A DNA stretch of 64,000 nt from Talaromyces rugulosus (GCF_013368755.1 NC_049564.1:318001-382000), one strand, 5' to 3'; numbered from the stretch's first letter, positions 1 to 11,220 are shown. Program-made: numbers and translations. Notes: generated by a model from the letters alone, not told the origin.

Positions 1-415
1 ATCTTTTGTAAGCTTATGCGGCAAAAGAAATAGAACTGGCTGTGGCGAGGATAAATACAGCGCCCTAGACCGGGAGAGAAAGCCGGAACCGGCAATGTCA
101 CAAATTCGAAAGTATGCGGTACCGTTCATTTTTAGTTGATCAGAAAAAAAGAGAGAGAAGTTTGGAGGCTTTTTTGGGCATTCTCCTTTAATGTCAGACT
201 TTTTCAGAAAAGACAAATACATAAAACGAAGGATTATCGATGTATAGCGAGAAACACCGGCATCCGCCTACTACGCCGGTGGCCCACACTTGAGCCGGTA
301 GCGGCCTCCAATTTCAATCTCCTACGACATATTTATACTGCTTTAATTCCGGTGCTTCTTTTGCAGAAATGACATATTTAGTGTTAGCCAAGCAATATTG
401 GGTGTTAACGCGACA
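1..415. other. Upstream region of the MFS gene
   Basis: No gene is supported here. The open frames are short and show no recognisable protein pattern. It probably holds the 5' end and promoter of the MFS transporter that starts at 416. Confidence 0.5.
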
Positions 416-2035
416 ATGCCGGATTCAGGCCAGGTCAACACGGAAAAGCATGGCAACGAAGCCATCCCCTCAAAGGGCGAAGAGCAGCCGCAGGCACAAA
501 ATGCCAATCCTCAGCTTGAGAAGCTGTCAGTATTTACCAAACACGAGAAACGGTCAATGGTTATGGTCGGGTCCTTGGCGAGCTTTTTCTCGCCGTTGTC
601 ATCAAGTATTTATTTTCCGGCGTTGGACACAATCGCCACCGCTTTGAATCAACCGACGTCGAATATCGATATCACAGTTACAACTTACCTTGTGAGTGGA
701 AAATTTGCGGCCGTTTATTGTTGCTAGACTATATCTAACAGCATGTCCCGACAGATTATGCAAGGTATTGCACCCATGTTAATTGCAGGGTTCTCCGACT
801 CGGCAGGAAGACGACCTGCATACATCATCTGTTTCACTGTTTATCTAGCGGCCAACCTCGGTCTTGGCCTTCAAAATAGCTTTGCTGCTCTTTTGGTCCT
901 TCGTTGTCTTCAAAGTGGAGGCAGTAGCGGTACGGTAGCACTGGCTAATGGGCTTGTTGGTGACTTGGTTTCTTCCTCTGAGCGCGGGGCATATATTGCA
1001 TTCTCTTCGCTTGGATCCATGTTAGGTCCTTCAATCTCGCCCATAATCGGTGGTTTGATTTCCCAATATCTAGAATGGCACTGGATTTTCTGGTTCCTTC
1101 TCATATTTTCAGGAGTATTTTTCGCTTTACTCTTTTTATTCTTACCAGAAACATGTCGGAAAGTGGTCGCAGACGGATCAATACCGCCACCTGCTCTGAA
1201 CTGGTCCCTAACTGACGCTATTCGATACCGGAGGCGTAAGAGCAAAGGAATTGTTCCAGATCCAGAGAAACTCGCCGAAGTCAGAAAGAACTACAGTTTT
1301 CGTATCCCCTCACCACTACCGACATTAAAGATCTGCCTTGACTTGGAAACGGCTCTGATACTATTGCCGATGGGGCTGATGTTTGCTGCTTTTTATGCAG
1401 TCATGACCGGCGCCACTACATCATTCCATGATATTTATCATTTCAACAACATCGAGACGGCGTTGATGTATGTTCCTATTGGCGCTGGAGGGATCGCATC
1501 TGCCTTCACGACCGGATATGTAGTAGACTGGAGGTATCGTGTAAACGCCAAAAAGGCCGATTTTCCAATCTTAAAAAACGTTCGGCAGGATTTGACTAAT
1601 TTCGATATTGAAAAAGCCAGGATGGAAGCCGCAATACCTGTCTACTATATCAGTGTTGCGGCAATGATAGCTTATGGCTGGGTTGTCGGGATAAAGGTTA
1701 ATTTGGCAGCTCCGGTCATTCTTTTATTTTTGGTCGGCTGGGGTTTGAACGCGATCTCACAGGTGTTGAGTGCATTGATGGTTGATCTCTGGCCAGACAG
1801 GGCTGCTGCTGCCACTGCAGCGAATAACTTGTTTCGTTGCGAGCTAGGAGCTGCTGCCTCGGCTGCAATCAGCCCCATGGGTGCAGCCATGGGCTGGGGA
1901 TGGGCATATACCACTCTAGGACTCATCGCTGTAGCAGCTTCGCCCAGTTTATGGTTTATCAAGACCCACGGCATGAAATTTCGACAGAAAAGATTGCGAA
2001 AACGGCGTGAGAAGGCGTCCAAGAGTCGTGGGTGA
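416..2035 (+). CDS. MFS drug:H+ antiporter-type transporter (DHA1-like)
   Basis: Model: exons 416-691 and 755-2035, about 518 residues. The 63-nt intron starts GTGAGT, has a CTAAC branch site and ends CAG at 754. Splicing joins TTYL to IMQGIAPM in phase, as in related transporters. The frame is open further upstream, but 416 is the first ATG in it. The N-terminus is hydrophilic, and about twelve hydrophobic segments follow. The motif-A loop reads GFSDSAGRRPAY, and a Gly-rich helix pair follows (SERGAYIAFSSLGSMLGP), typical of the 12-helix DHA1 family. A charged loop of roughly 100 residues separates the two halves. It is probably a plasma-membrane exporter of drugs or a secondary metabolite; the substrate cannot be read from sequence. 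It faces the NmrA-like gene tail to tail. Confidence 0.85.
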
Positions 2036-2372
2036 ATGAGCACGGGGAACTAATTAGACCGCTGTTTTAAAAATTCCTTTCGAAATACCTCAATTTGTTG
2101 AAATTGATATCAAATAGGTGTGTTTCAATTGAGTCAATTGTTTTTATTTCTCATAAATTGGACGTCGTCGGAACTTTACATAGACCAATAGATTAATTGA
2201 TGTTGACCTACGTGTAAGTGTTTAATATTTATTAATATTTAGTGAACTTGCAGTCCTCTGAATTCAATTAAATGAAGCATGATTGGAAGTTAGAAACGAG
2301 ATTTATTGTTATAAAATACATTGATGCAATAATTTCCAAGTTGACAGGATTCGGATCACTATCTGTCCTAGC
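2036..2372. other. Convergent 3' region
   Basis: AT-rich spacer between the converging MFS and NmrA-like genes. It should contain both 3' ends. Nothing else is seen. Confidence 0.5.
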
Positions 2373-3293
2373 CTAAGGGGTCTGGGCGTAAGTTTCGATC
2401 ACATTGTCCTTTTCCCTTTGAAGGAAATCGGCGAACGAGTTCAGCGGTATCCCCCATGTCTTGAGTTTCTCCATGTCAACAAACTGGGCCAAATCTTGGA
2501 GAAGCCTTTGCCATGAAGCCGGAGAGTTCTTGGCGGCTTCGACTTGAAATTCTTCATCTGACAGGTGATGTGCCGATATCTTCTTGTTTGTGGCCTTGCT
2601 CAGCTCGGCCACGATCTGGTCCACCGTAAGGAATTCAGAGGCGATTTCAATGCCGTGTTGGTCAAACCGTGTTGGGTCCAAAAGCGCCGCTGCGCCAAAT
2701 TTTCCAATGTCGTCGTGGTCCACCATTGGGATCAGAGTCTCTTTTCCAAAGGAAGTAGTGAAGACTCCGGTTGTTTCTAAACCGGGATAGACAATCGGGA
2801 TTTTCGGTTGGGTAAAGTTCGCCATGAAATTGCCTGGACGCAAAATTGTCCAGTATTCAAATCCGTAAGTGCGGACAATCTCTTCAATAACCCGCTTAGG
2901 GTGCATGACGATTTCGACCATACCGCCGGGGGTCCAGGCAGCAAATTTTTCAGGGCTGTTCGCTCCCAACGCAGTCGAGTAGACGACATGTTTGATGCCG
3001 ACACTCTTGGCAATTGCCAATATACATTTCGCAAAAGGCTGTGCGGTCATGGGATTAGAGGGGAGGTTGAGAAAAAGACCAGTGCAGCCCTGCATGCCAG
3101 CTTTGAGTGATTCTTCGTTGTCGAGCTCTCCAGTAACGAGCTTGACGCCGAGCTTCTGCAGCTCTTGTGCAGCTGGAGAGTCTATGTTTCGGGTAATAGC
3201 ATGAACAGTGCAGTTTTTCTTGAGAAGATGGCGAGTGACTGCACCACCTTGAGGGCCAGTAGCGGCAGTAACAAAGAAGGTCTGATTAGACAT
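2373..3293 (-). CDS. NmrA-like NAD(P)-binding family protein
   Basis: Single exon, about 306 residues, starting MSNQTFFVTAATGPQGGAV. The frame is open upstream, but this ATG begins directly with the Rossmann strand and sits about 115 nt below a TATA-like element, so I place the start at 3293. The N-terminal dinucleotide-binding motif (TAATGPQGG) and the overall layout match atypical short-chain dehydrogenases of the NmrA/HSCARG type. These act as NAD(P)(H)-sensing regulators or as reductases. The usual catalytic Tyr-x3-Lys is not obvious, which would favour a sensor role, but I cannot decide. It is divergent from the AflR-type regulator at 3757, and such pairs are common in specialised-metabolite clusters. 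Confidence 0.85.
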   Translation of the reverse strand: MSNQTFFVTAATGPQGGAVTRHLLKKNCTVHAITRNIDSPAAQELQKLGVKLVTGELDNEESLKAGMQGCTGLFLNLPSNPMTAQPFAKCILAIAKSVGIKHVVYSTALGANSPEKFAAWTPGGMVEIVMHPKRVIEEIVRTYGFEYWTILRPGNFMANFTQPKIPIVYPGLETTGVFTTSFGKETLIPMVDHDDIGKFGAAALLDPTRFDQHGIEIASEFLTVDQIVAELSKATNKKISAHHLSDEEFQVEAAKNSPASWQRLLQDLAQFVDMEKLKTWGIPLNSFADFLQREKDNVIETYAQTP

Positions 3294-3405
3294 TTTGTGT
3301 TTGATAGTTGGAATTAGAGTTAGAGTTGTAGTTGTAGTTGTAGTTTGGTGAATTGAAGGATAATCTTGAATGTGTTTAGAGGTCTTCTGAGCAGGACAAT
3401 GGTCC

Positions 3406-3414
3406 CTTTTTATA
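3406..3414 (-). promoter_or_regulatory. TATA-like box of the NmrA-like gene
   Basis: On the minus strand this reads TATAAAAAG, about 115 nt upstream of the ATG at 3293. Confidence 0.5.
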
Positions 3415-3553
3415 TTCCAGTTCGCCTGATATCTGACCCCATTCAGCCTCTGTACAATAGGCACGTCAGCGAATCAGATGCGCCGAAGATCATCAGTTTT
3501 AGCGCGGCGGAGTTCCACGGCGCTATTCCATATTTGGTCTATTTTTTCGATAG

Positions 3554-3592
3554 CTGGGCTGAATCGCCCAGTTATCATTGGCCATAGTGGCC
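3554..3592. promoter_or_regulatory. Two adjacent palindromes in a divergent promoter
   Basis: CTGGGC-TGAATC-GCCCAG (3554-3571) is a perfect inverted repeat with a 6-nt spacer. GGCCA-TAG-TGGCC (3580-3592) follows after 8 nt. Both lie between the divergent NmrA-like and AflR-type genes (intergenic 3294-3756). They may be operator sites; the binding factor is unknown. No clear TCG-N5-CGA AflR site was seen. Confidence 0.35.
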
Positions 3593-3756
3593 CCATCGAG
3601 CGGTATTCCATTCTTCTGCATCGCATCTCCGCCGCGCACATCTACAAGAATCAACCAACTACTCCACGCCAAGATACAGAGAAGAGCAATACGCGGAAAA
3701 GATAGTGGACTGTAGCCATCCATCAGATGATCTAGATTTGCTTATAGTCTCCTAGC

Positions 3757-5017
3757 ATGACTCAAGGAATGTCCGTTGCGCAGAGGCCACAATACAAGGA
3801 GCGGCATGCCTCTATCCCGCGGCGGAAGTCATGCACAGCTTGCGCCAAAGCCAAAAGACGGTGCGATCTAGCATTGCCGGTCTGTTCGCGGTGTAGTCTG
3901 CGCCAAGTGGACTGTCACTATCCTTTGCTGATGCAGGGCAATGCTCCATCTTCAATTCCGACTCCGCCCGACTTCAATTCCCTGGACAGCCTGATGACTT
4001 TGCGGGCGACACCGCTGCAACCCCCCGACTTTTCTCATATCTATGGAGTAGATGACATTATGCTTTTGAATGCGCCGACATTCCCTCTGCTGCCGGCCGC
4101 CGCGGTCTCCCGGGTTCAGTTTGCATTTAAACAGCTACAAGATGCCCCGAGGATGATGGTTCTTGAGAACCAGACAGCCTGGTGTCATCCGCTGTTGTAT
4201 CGGAATAAGATGCCACGGTCTATACGAGGTAATAATAATTTTCTCTTTTTTTTTTTTTTCAAATCCAAGTTCTTGTTTTTCTTGCAGTTGTCAAGGATTT
4301 GGCCGAGCCATAACTAAATACTTCAATGTCCTAGATGCATACTCCAGTTGTGCATTGCACTTGGCCAGGAACGCCGCCAATTCTGCAATGATATCTTCTA
4401 TAATTGAAAGCCGAGTGGCAGAAATTATCACGTCAGAACAACCAAACACGCCCCTTGAATGTTTGGCCCGCGTGCACGCTCTTATCCTATATCAAACGAT
4501 TCGGCTATTCGACAACGACGTGTCTTGTCGCCTCGCCGCCGAGGTAGCAATGCCTTCACTACGCGCTGCGGTGGTCGCACTTCTCCCTCACGCCAATTTT
4601 GAAGACACTTTATCCCTAAGTAACGTGGCCACACGCTTTCTGTCGTCGTCAGAGGGGAGCTTCTGGGAAACCTGGGTGTTTGAAGAATCCGCCCGTCGCA
4701 CAATGCTTTTATCCAATTATCTCACCAGGATTTGGGAACTCATGCGCGGCGATCAAGGACTACACTGCGATTACAAGCTCGGCTTCTCGCACTGCTGGTA
4801 TGTTTCGTCGCAACTATGGGAAGCCAAGTCGCCCTATGAGTTCGCGGTAGCGTACGCGGAGAAGAGCCGGTTCCTAATCAGTAACTTGGATTTTACGGAC
4901 CTACTGGTCCATGGTAAACCGGAGGATGTGGATATGTTCGGCAAGATTATGTTGACAGGCAGGTTGGGGCTTGATGCAGCGCAAGAGTGGTTCGCTTCCC
5001 GAGGGGCTATGTTTTGA
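3757..5017 (+). CDS. Zn2Cys6 transcription factor, AflR type
   Basis: Model: exons 3757-4228 and 4335-5017, about 384 residues. The 106-nt intron starts GTAATA after a T-rich tract, has an AACTAA branch site and ends CTAG at 4334. It joins MPRSIR to DAYSSCALHLARN, the junction expected for this family. Residues about 26-53 form the zinc cluster with spacing C-2-C-6-C-6-C-2-C-6-C (CTAC...RRC...VCSRC...C), which binds DNA. The C-terminal half (ESRVAEIIT, LARVHALILYQTIRLFD) fits the aflatoxin-regulatory-protein-like domain, so a nuclear cluster-specific activator is likely. It is divergent from the NmrA-like gene and close to an exporter; no polyketide or peptide synthase lies nearby. The first CAG in the intron (4287) would break the frame and was not used. 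Confidence 0.85.
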
Positions 5018-5233
5018 CACTTCATTATCAGGTTATGATGGTAAATCTGGCATCATATGCACGTAGGCAACAGCATCTGAGGTAATAACGACACGATGAC
5101 CTTGCTTGGCTAAAGTTAAATAATCAACCTCCTTTTCTTCTTTTGTGCGTCTCGTCCAAATTTTTCTTTGCCCCTATCTCGAAATCATTTCATCCGGGAC
5201 AAGGTGTCAATTCGTACAGAGAAACAAGTCAAA

Positions 5234-5845
5234 ATGGGTCTTTTTTGGGTGTTCGTTATCACCGAAGTCGCCCTCGACAAAGCTCGCTTATATCCTCTAG
5301 CCTATGCAGTGCGCGGCTGGAACAAAGCTTTCACACCGGGGTCAAAAGAAGAGATTGATTGGATTAAAAACTACGAATCCCAAGAAAAACTGTGTCATGG
5401 CTACTATCAAGAACAAATTTACCTACTAGAGACACTCAGCGCTCTCGAGAAATCTCGGTCATTGGCACAGGACGACGGGTCTTCTTCATATGAAGACCTT
5501 GGTTATGACGATTTGAAAGCCCAACTCGAGAAAATAGCGAAATGTCTTTTCTCCGAACGACAGAAACTCGGTGGTTTACTGTCATCGAAACCACGCGGCG
5601 CTTACATTCGCGAGTTTGATGCACACCGTCGTCGCAGAGACTATTTGTTAAAGAAACATGAAAAGGAATGCAGAGTCCGTGGCGGCTGCTGTGATCGCGA
5701 CTGTGGATGTTGTAGTCGTCGGATCGAGGTGCCAGCGACGATGGTTCTTAGTAAGGAGTTTGGTAAGAAGTCGCATTGCTCCGTTGATTGTGGATGCTGC
5801 ATCCGATCCAGAGGATTCAGAAGCCGTGAAGCAGGTAAAGATTAA
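5234..5845 (+). CDS. Cys-rich protein of unknown function
   Basis: Single-exon model of about 203 residues starting MGLFWVFVITEV. The function is not recognised. A helical, charged middle section is followed by a Cys-rich C-terminus with two similar blocks, RGGCCDRDCGCCSRR and HCSVDCGCCIRSRGF. Their close cysteine pairs suggest metal binding or a surface-exposed thiol cluster. I have the impression of similar proteins in other Eurotiales but cannot verify it. A GTAAAG donor at 5835 could open an intron that would replace the last residues, so the C-terminus is uncertain. Confidence 0.55.
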   Translation: MGLFWVFVITEVALDKARLYPLAYAVRGWNKAFTPGSKEEIDWIKNYESQEKLCHGYYQEQIYLLETLSALEKSRSLAQDDGSSSYEDLGYDDLKAQLEKIAKCLFSERQKLGGLLSSKPRGAYIREFDAHRRRRDYLLKKHEKECRVRGGCCDRDCGCCSRRIEVPATMVLSKEFGKKSHCSVDCGCCIRSRGFRSREAGKD

Positions 5846-6418
5846 AATCACAAAGAGGGTGAAACAAATTCTTTTTTTGGGGCAAGGTGGCCAGCAGAGA
5901 ATATCAGTATTTGCTTTTGGACGATCAGATATCTCGCTCAACACATCAAGATGTTTACGTTTTCATGGCTTTTAGGAATTTGAATATATATATAGAACCA
6001 GTGGCAGATCAAATGTTGAAGAAAATTTATGCCATTAGTGTTAATTTTTAAATGTTGTTTTTTGGTGTGGCAGCCCAAGATAAACCTCTCACGATGACTT
6101 CATAATATTCATTTTTTAGCCTGACATTTCTTGGCTACGTATTGATAAAATCACCCCGTTCGTCATCAATCACCAAGTATCTAGATAAATAGAATATACA
6201 GTTTCTCCAACGAACTCGAAAAACTGTTCAAGTTCCCCTAATTTTCTTTTATAATCAAGTTTAGATTATACGCCCACCGTGTCGAGCATTACAGCCCTAT
6301 AGAATGAAATAAGAATAAGCAAGCTTGGATCCATTTCTCTTTCCTCTCTAAACTGAACTTCACAACTAAACAAAAAGAATTGATCTTGTGAACCTAATAA
6401 AAGTTCTTGTCGAACAGT
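5846..6418. other. AT-rich intergenic region
   Basis: Holds the 3' ends of the Cys-rich gene and of the converging F-box-like gene. No other gene is seen. Confidence 0.5.
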
Positions 6419-8155
6419 CTAATTTCCATCCCACTCAGCTACTACTAAATAGTCCTTCTTCGCGTATTCGTCGTCCCATTCTGTCAGGCCTAGTTCTTCC
6501 TCAGAGTCGCTACCCCCATGACACAGGTCGTGTCTAACAGTAGAGGCTTCACTAAGCGTTTCTGGAGTTGGACTAGCAGCCTCTCGAGCCTGGTTATCAG
6601 CAACTTCTACATCGGAGAAAAAATCCAGCTTGGTGCCGACTTCTTTCAAGACATTGCAGATGCGCTGGCGATTAACCAGGCCAAGAGATTCGTCGCACAG
6701 ACGCTCTGCACGCAGGCACAGGTGCTGCCAGTCGACCGGGGTCGTCCCACAATCGATATCGTCCAATTCCCAGATGATATCTCTCGGGGCGCGGGACCGC
6801 CAGTACGACGGCGGCATCTGGATGCGTGTCACACTCAGAAATTTGACAAGTTCGCTGTAGTGCAGGCAATCAAAGATGCCCGCCCAGACCTCGTAAGGGA
6901 TGGTGAATAGAGCGTAATTCGCCGTGACGATGGTCGGCGCATCTCCCTGTTTGTCCTTGAGCAGTGAGTATCTTTTGGCGCTTTCGGCGATGATTTCTTC
7001 GACTTCGTGGACAGTGATGGGGTCTCGGATAGCAACCAGCTGGAGGTCACAGTCATATTCACTTCTGGCTAAGTAAGAGTACCTGTCGATAATCCACTCG
7101 TTGAGCTGTCTGCTGTTCTGGATGATATTCTCGTCCTCCCATCGCTGCTGCAGGATACGAATGAACAGCTCAAGGTCCTTTTCAATCCGATCACCACCAA
7201 TTACACGCTCAGCGAGGCTCCAGCAGTGAGCATGTATTGGGAATCCGTGGGGATACAAGTGCTGGAAATCACTGTTGTAGAAGTGCGCCGGGTACACGTT
7301 GACACGTTTGACAAGGGGCTTGCTCTTGGTCATGTCCTTTTTATCATCCGGGATGAGTTTGTTATAAAAGTGCTGCCGGTCCACAAGCAGGTCGTCTTTC
7401 TTCCAGGGCACGGTGAAGACCGGCTCGTTGTTTAGAACTCCCCTACTGTCCTTATACTCCAAGTTTTTGCTCAATTTACGCGCGCCCGGGTCGCTGTCCC
7501 AAAGATGATATCGGCCAACGCCTGAGACATGGTACCGAGGTATGTCACGCTTTGCTGCGAGTCTGGTGTGACAGATCACTTGGGCCGGTATTAGCAAGAT
7601 ATGACAAACGCAGTCCAGTCGGATATAGAACAACATACCAACGCGGTACAAGCCGGTCCAGCCTGCCTTGGGCATGATACCAAAATCCCGGCGAGAAGCA
7701 TAGTGTCCATCACTATCAGCTTCCGGCGCCTGCAGCTTCTGGAACTCTCTATTTCCAGCATCATCAGGCTGCGCTAGAACCGAGCCTCCGTACGAGCCAT
7801 AACTGCCGGTTGCCCACATCAGATTCTGCTCGTCCTCGAGGGTGATGCATGTGCCGCACACACCACAAAAGGTTTTCCAGCTCTCCTCGATCAGCATCGG
7901 TCCAGCGTGACTATCAATTGGGTATTTATACGGAGGCGACAACGGACGGCGGGAGCCGAATTGTCCGCAGTTGTTATCCATAGCAAATCGATATGGCCAC
8001 GTAGCAGAGGCATCATAGCTGCCTTCTTCTGAAGTTGTACCGTCACTGTCACTGGTACTTCCTTCCCTTGTCTCAGAATCGGTGGACATGACTGACTCTG
8101 CGGTATCAGAGCTCTCGACTTTGATTTCGTCTATCACGCTGAGGGTCGACGACAT
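6419..8155 (-). CDS. F-box-like hypothetical protein
   Basis: The frame is open from the ATG at 8155 to the stop at 6419 (578 codons). A GTATGT...CTAATAC...AAG intron of 60 nt (7579-7638) fits well and is in frame. Removing it deletes about 20 hydrophobic residues and joins GWTGLYRV to VICHTRLAAK, giving about 558 residues. The N-terminus is Ser/Asp-rich. A C-x2-C-x2-C block (FCGVCGTC) lies near residue 95. An F-box-like stretch (TIPYEVWAGIFDCLHYSELVKF) lies in the C-terminal third. This is a familiar lineage-expanded fungal family, perhaps SCF ligase adaptors; the substrate is unknown. The ends are acidic. Confidence 0.7.
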   Translation of the reverse strand: MSSTLSVIDEIKVESSDTAESVMSTDSETREGSTSDSDGTTSEEGSYDASATWPYRFAMDNNCGQFGSRRPLSPPYKYPIDSHAGPMLIEESWKTFCGVCGTCITLEDEQNLMWATGSYGSYGGSVLAQPDDAGNREFQKLQAPEADSDGHYASRRDFGIMPKAGWTGLYRVGMLFYIRLDCVCHILLIPAQVICHTRLAAKRDIPRYHVSGVGRYHLWDSDPGARKLSKNLEYKDSRGVLNNEPVFTVPWKKDDLLVDRQHFYNKLIPDDKKDMTKSKPLVKRVNVYPAHFYNSDFQHLYPHGFPIHAHCWSLAERVIGGDRIEKDLELFIRILQQRWEDENIIQNSRQLNEWIIDRYSYLARSEYDCDLQLVAIRDPITVHEVEEIIAESAKRYSLLKDKQGDAPTIVTANYALFTIPYEVWAGIFDCLHYSELVKFLSVTRIQMPPSYWRSRAPRDIIWELDDIDCGTTPVDWQHLCLRAERLCDESLGLVNRQRICNVLKEVGTKLDFFSDVEVADNQAREAASPTPETLSEASTVRHDLCHGGSDSEEELGLTEWDDEYAKKDYLVVAEWDGN

Positions 8156-8639
8156 CTTGGCTGATCAAGTTATAGCACCATAGAAGCTTGTGTAGAAAGA
8201 AAATTCTTGACAAGAGGGGAAAGAGAAAAAGGGTGGGGGAGGTGAAGTCTTGTCGTCAGGATTACCGCTTCAGCTGTGCATGAGACTTTTCGTCGATGTC
8301 ATGCGAGCAGGCAGCCGTCGAACATCATACCATTAAATTTCAATGTTATGAAGGGATGGAAATAATATGATTGACAATGTAACAATACATTTCACCCATA
8401 GGTGGTATCACAATCGCACTCAACGCCAAATATAATAACAGATATCGATAACATATCATGACAGTCGTGAATTTGTAAACCCGTAACCCCGAGGTGAGGG
8501 AAAATTTCTATACATATATATATATCAATCAAGATAGGCAACGGGGCCACGGACCAAAATATAATTAAATGATTTTCCTTTCTTTATTATTTTTTTTCAT
8601 TCATTTCAGTGAAATGCAAAAACTAAAACAGGGGTATCT
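8156..8639. other. Intergenic region
   Basis: Promoter side of the F-box-like gene and 3' side of the rhodopsin-domain gene. It contains a short TA run near 8513-8525. No gene is seen. Confidence 0.5.
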
Positions 8640-9825
8640 TCATGACAGCCGAATTGGCGGGTTCGAAAATGTTGCACGACGATCATGTCGGTCATGCCGA
8701 TCATGCCGGTTGTCACTACTGGACGAACGGATTTTGGTCATGACATAGAAGCCAAACAACGGTTTCAAGGCGGGTATAGAAAGAGCAATTAGGGTGGAGC
8801 CGATTTCGGCCATTTCGATGGCGAGTTGCGGATCGTACAGCCAAGTGTTGTCAGTCGACCACTGACCTAGGCAGACGAGCCAAATACGGATAATAGATAT
8901 AATGAGGACTCTAGACGTTTATTAGGTTAGAATAGCGTTTTCAACATGTCGCGGGGGGGATAACTAACAAAACACCAGGGAACATGACCATTGCCAGTCC
9001 CAACTTCCGTTTCAAGGGAACATGTAAGAGGTGGATCAGCATCGACGGAATGACGAACATGATCACGTCGCAAAGAAAAGACAAGGCCGAATTCGTAATA
9101 TAGACGGCGCCCCAGGTAATACAACGGTACTTGTGGTAGTCAGGCTGCCAGGAATATGGCCATATGCCGGTGACGGGCAGGCAGTGAAATAGTAGGAGGC
9201 AAAACTGCACGATAAAAACGGCCAAAAAAAGGCCGGCGCAGATTTTGATGGCCCGAAAAAGATGGTCGTGGGCTTGAGACAAACGGGTATAGAATGCGAG
9301 ACCGGAGAGGCGGCAGGTGAACAGGGCGATGGTATACAGAAAATGCAAGATGAGGTCATCCAACTCGGCTCGATTGGCTCGGTCGTTATCGAGCGACATG
9401 ACGTAGTGGACGTAGGCGCTGCGCCTGCCGCTGCCATTGTCTATACTGATAATGCAAAAGGCGAGAACGGGGATGTAAACAATCTGTCATTGTATAATAG
9501 TCAGCACCAAGACCCCCAATCCAATTGAGTCCAGCCCAGCACAATCCCAAGGCGAAGCAGGGAAACGTACAAAAGTAACACACGCCAGCCAGTCGTCCAA
9601 ACCAAACTTCCGCACGACAAATATTCGCGAGTAACACCGGCCCAGCATGAAAGCCATGGTCAAGAAGAACAAGAAGTATATGGCAGCCTTGGTCGGGCCA
9701 TCGCGAGACTCCATCAAAAATTCGGGAGTGATTCCTTCCGGGACGTTGCCCACCTCGAAGGCATGCGCAATGTCCGCCGGCACATTGCTTGGGAGGGCCG
9801 GCGGCATATCGCGTGGGAGAAGCAT
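8640..9825 (-). CDS. Rhodopsin-domain seven-helix membrane protein (SAT4/PTH11-like)
   Basis: Model on the minus strand: exons 9825-9571, 9483-8969 and 8910-8640, about 346 residues. Intron 1 (87 nt) starts GTACGT. Intron 2 (58 nt) starts GTTAGT and has a TTCTAACC branch site. All phases agree. The ATG at 9825 has a good context (ACCATG) and starts MLLPRDMPPALPSNVP, like family members. The family pattern ESRDGPTKAAI...RCYSRIFVVRKFGLDDWLA is present, then HYV...RLSGLAFYTRLS and a conserved IPxLKPLF near the end. About seven hydrophobic helices are visible. These proteins are plasma-membrane receptors or sensors of unknown ligand. The tail carries His-Asp repeats (RHDRHDRHDRR). Confidence 0.85.
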
Positions 9826-10950
9826 GGTACGGTGTTGATCTGCTGTCAGGCAGTAGTCTTCATGATCCTGCAATGCGAACAATGGTTTTTCGAGTGGCTC
9901 GGCAGCAGACTGCCAGGCCGGCACATTCGTTTAGGCCCGGTGGTGTGGGTGGAAAGCTGCCAATATTCCGAGGGGCAGGCCTGATCGACAGACAACACGT
10001 GGGCGGGTGGTCCTCGATCGAACGGAGGGCAATTGACGATATTATCAGTTCTTCAAAACCGGCATCTTGACATCCTCTACGATGCCATGGTTCCTGGTCC
10101 CGACTAAGGGGGGGAGAGGAAAGAGCGGAGAGCAAAGAGGAGAGAGGAAGGAAACCCAGGGGCGCGAGAGGGAGAGAAAGTGAGGATATGTATGTAAGCG
10201 TATCATGATGGTCACTAGCTCGGTGGTAGTGAGCCCACCTAGGAAAGCGCCGAGGGCCCGGGAATGCAAGCCTGAGAATTTAGGCCTTAACACGCAGCTT
10301 TAAGTCAAGGTTTATTAGGCTTTGCCGGATGGGGCTAGTGGGTCCACTATGGGTCACGGTAGCTTCATATAATTGGCCAGTTATCCGGGTTTGTGTGGGG
10401 CTTTAGTGAGGCTTATCGGCACACGATTGGTGCCGCTTCCTCGGGGCCGCGCTCCGCCCCGCCCGGCCGTCTTACATGCTTGGCTGCCCGGGCTCGGCGG
10501 GGCTCTTGAAGGATTCAGCTGTCCCGCCGGCATTATTATTACCTGCTCGCTGAAACTGTCACCGGGTTTGACTTGCCGGGTCGCAGCATTGTTTGGTACC
10601 TGCGCCCTGGGGTATGGTCCTGAGATGATGATTATCATTGCCATTAGTATCATTATTGCGAATTTGCTATTCTTATTATTGTTGTCAAGCCCGTTCTCCG
10701 TGGTGAATCCCTTGTTATTTCCAGCCTGCGAGCGGCCCGGTAATGACGTGACTACCGTCTCATCTTATCTCACCACATAGCAAAAATCTTGGCGACGCAA
10801 AACACATACTGAAAGCGAATACGGGTCCAGAGCACGGAATTCATTATTGTCAACTGACGTTGATGACACAGACCAACCCTGCAGGACACTCTTTGGCGTG
10901 TTCCTCTTGGGCGGAGAGAATTTGAATTATCTTTGGCGTTTGGCGCGGAC

Positions 10951-10987
10951 AAAAAAAAAAAAAAAAGAGAGAAAGAGAGAGAGAGAT
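10951..10987. repeat. Poly-A and (GA)n simple repeat
   Basis: Sixteen A residues followed directly by a GA-rich tract. Confidence 0.9.
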
Positions 10988-11220
10988 AGTGCTCATACTC
11001 AAGCAGTGGCCGTCAGCCGTGCTATCACTGCGAATTCTAGTATTCAATCGCCAGGTTAAATATTCACAGGAATCGGGTCTGTTTTCCCAAGTTCAAACTC
11101 CTTTGGAGTTGGCTGGTTAGTTATTTTGACTTGACGCTCCACTAATTGAAAAAGAAAAAAAAAAATACCCCCTCAAATAGGCGATCATGCAATAATGAGT
11201 ATAGTAGCCCATGTTGTTGG

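Noticed and set aside
4288..4317. Acceptor CAG at 4287 for the AflR-type gene
   Set aside because: It leads to a stop within ten codons; the acceptor at 4334 restores the family junction.
10373..10780. GC-rich open frame of about 135 codons
   Set aside because: It begins at a non-ATG codon, the minus strand is also open, and the translation is compositionally skewed. It is best explained by high GC.
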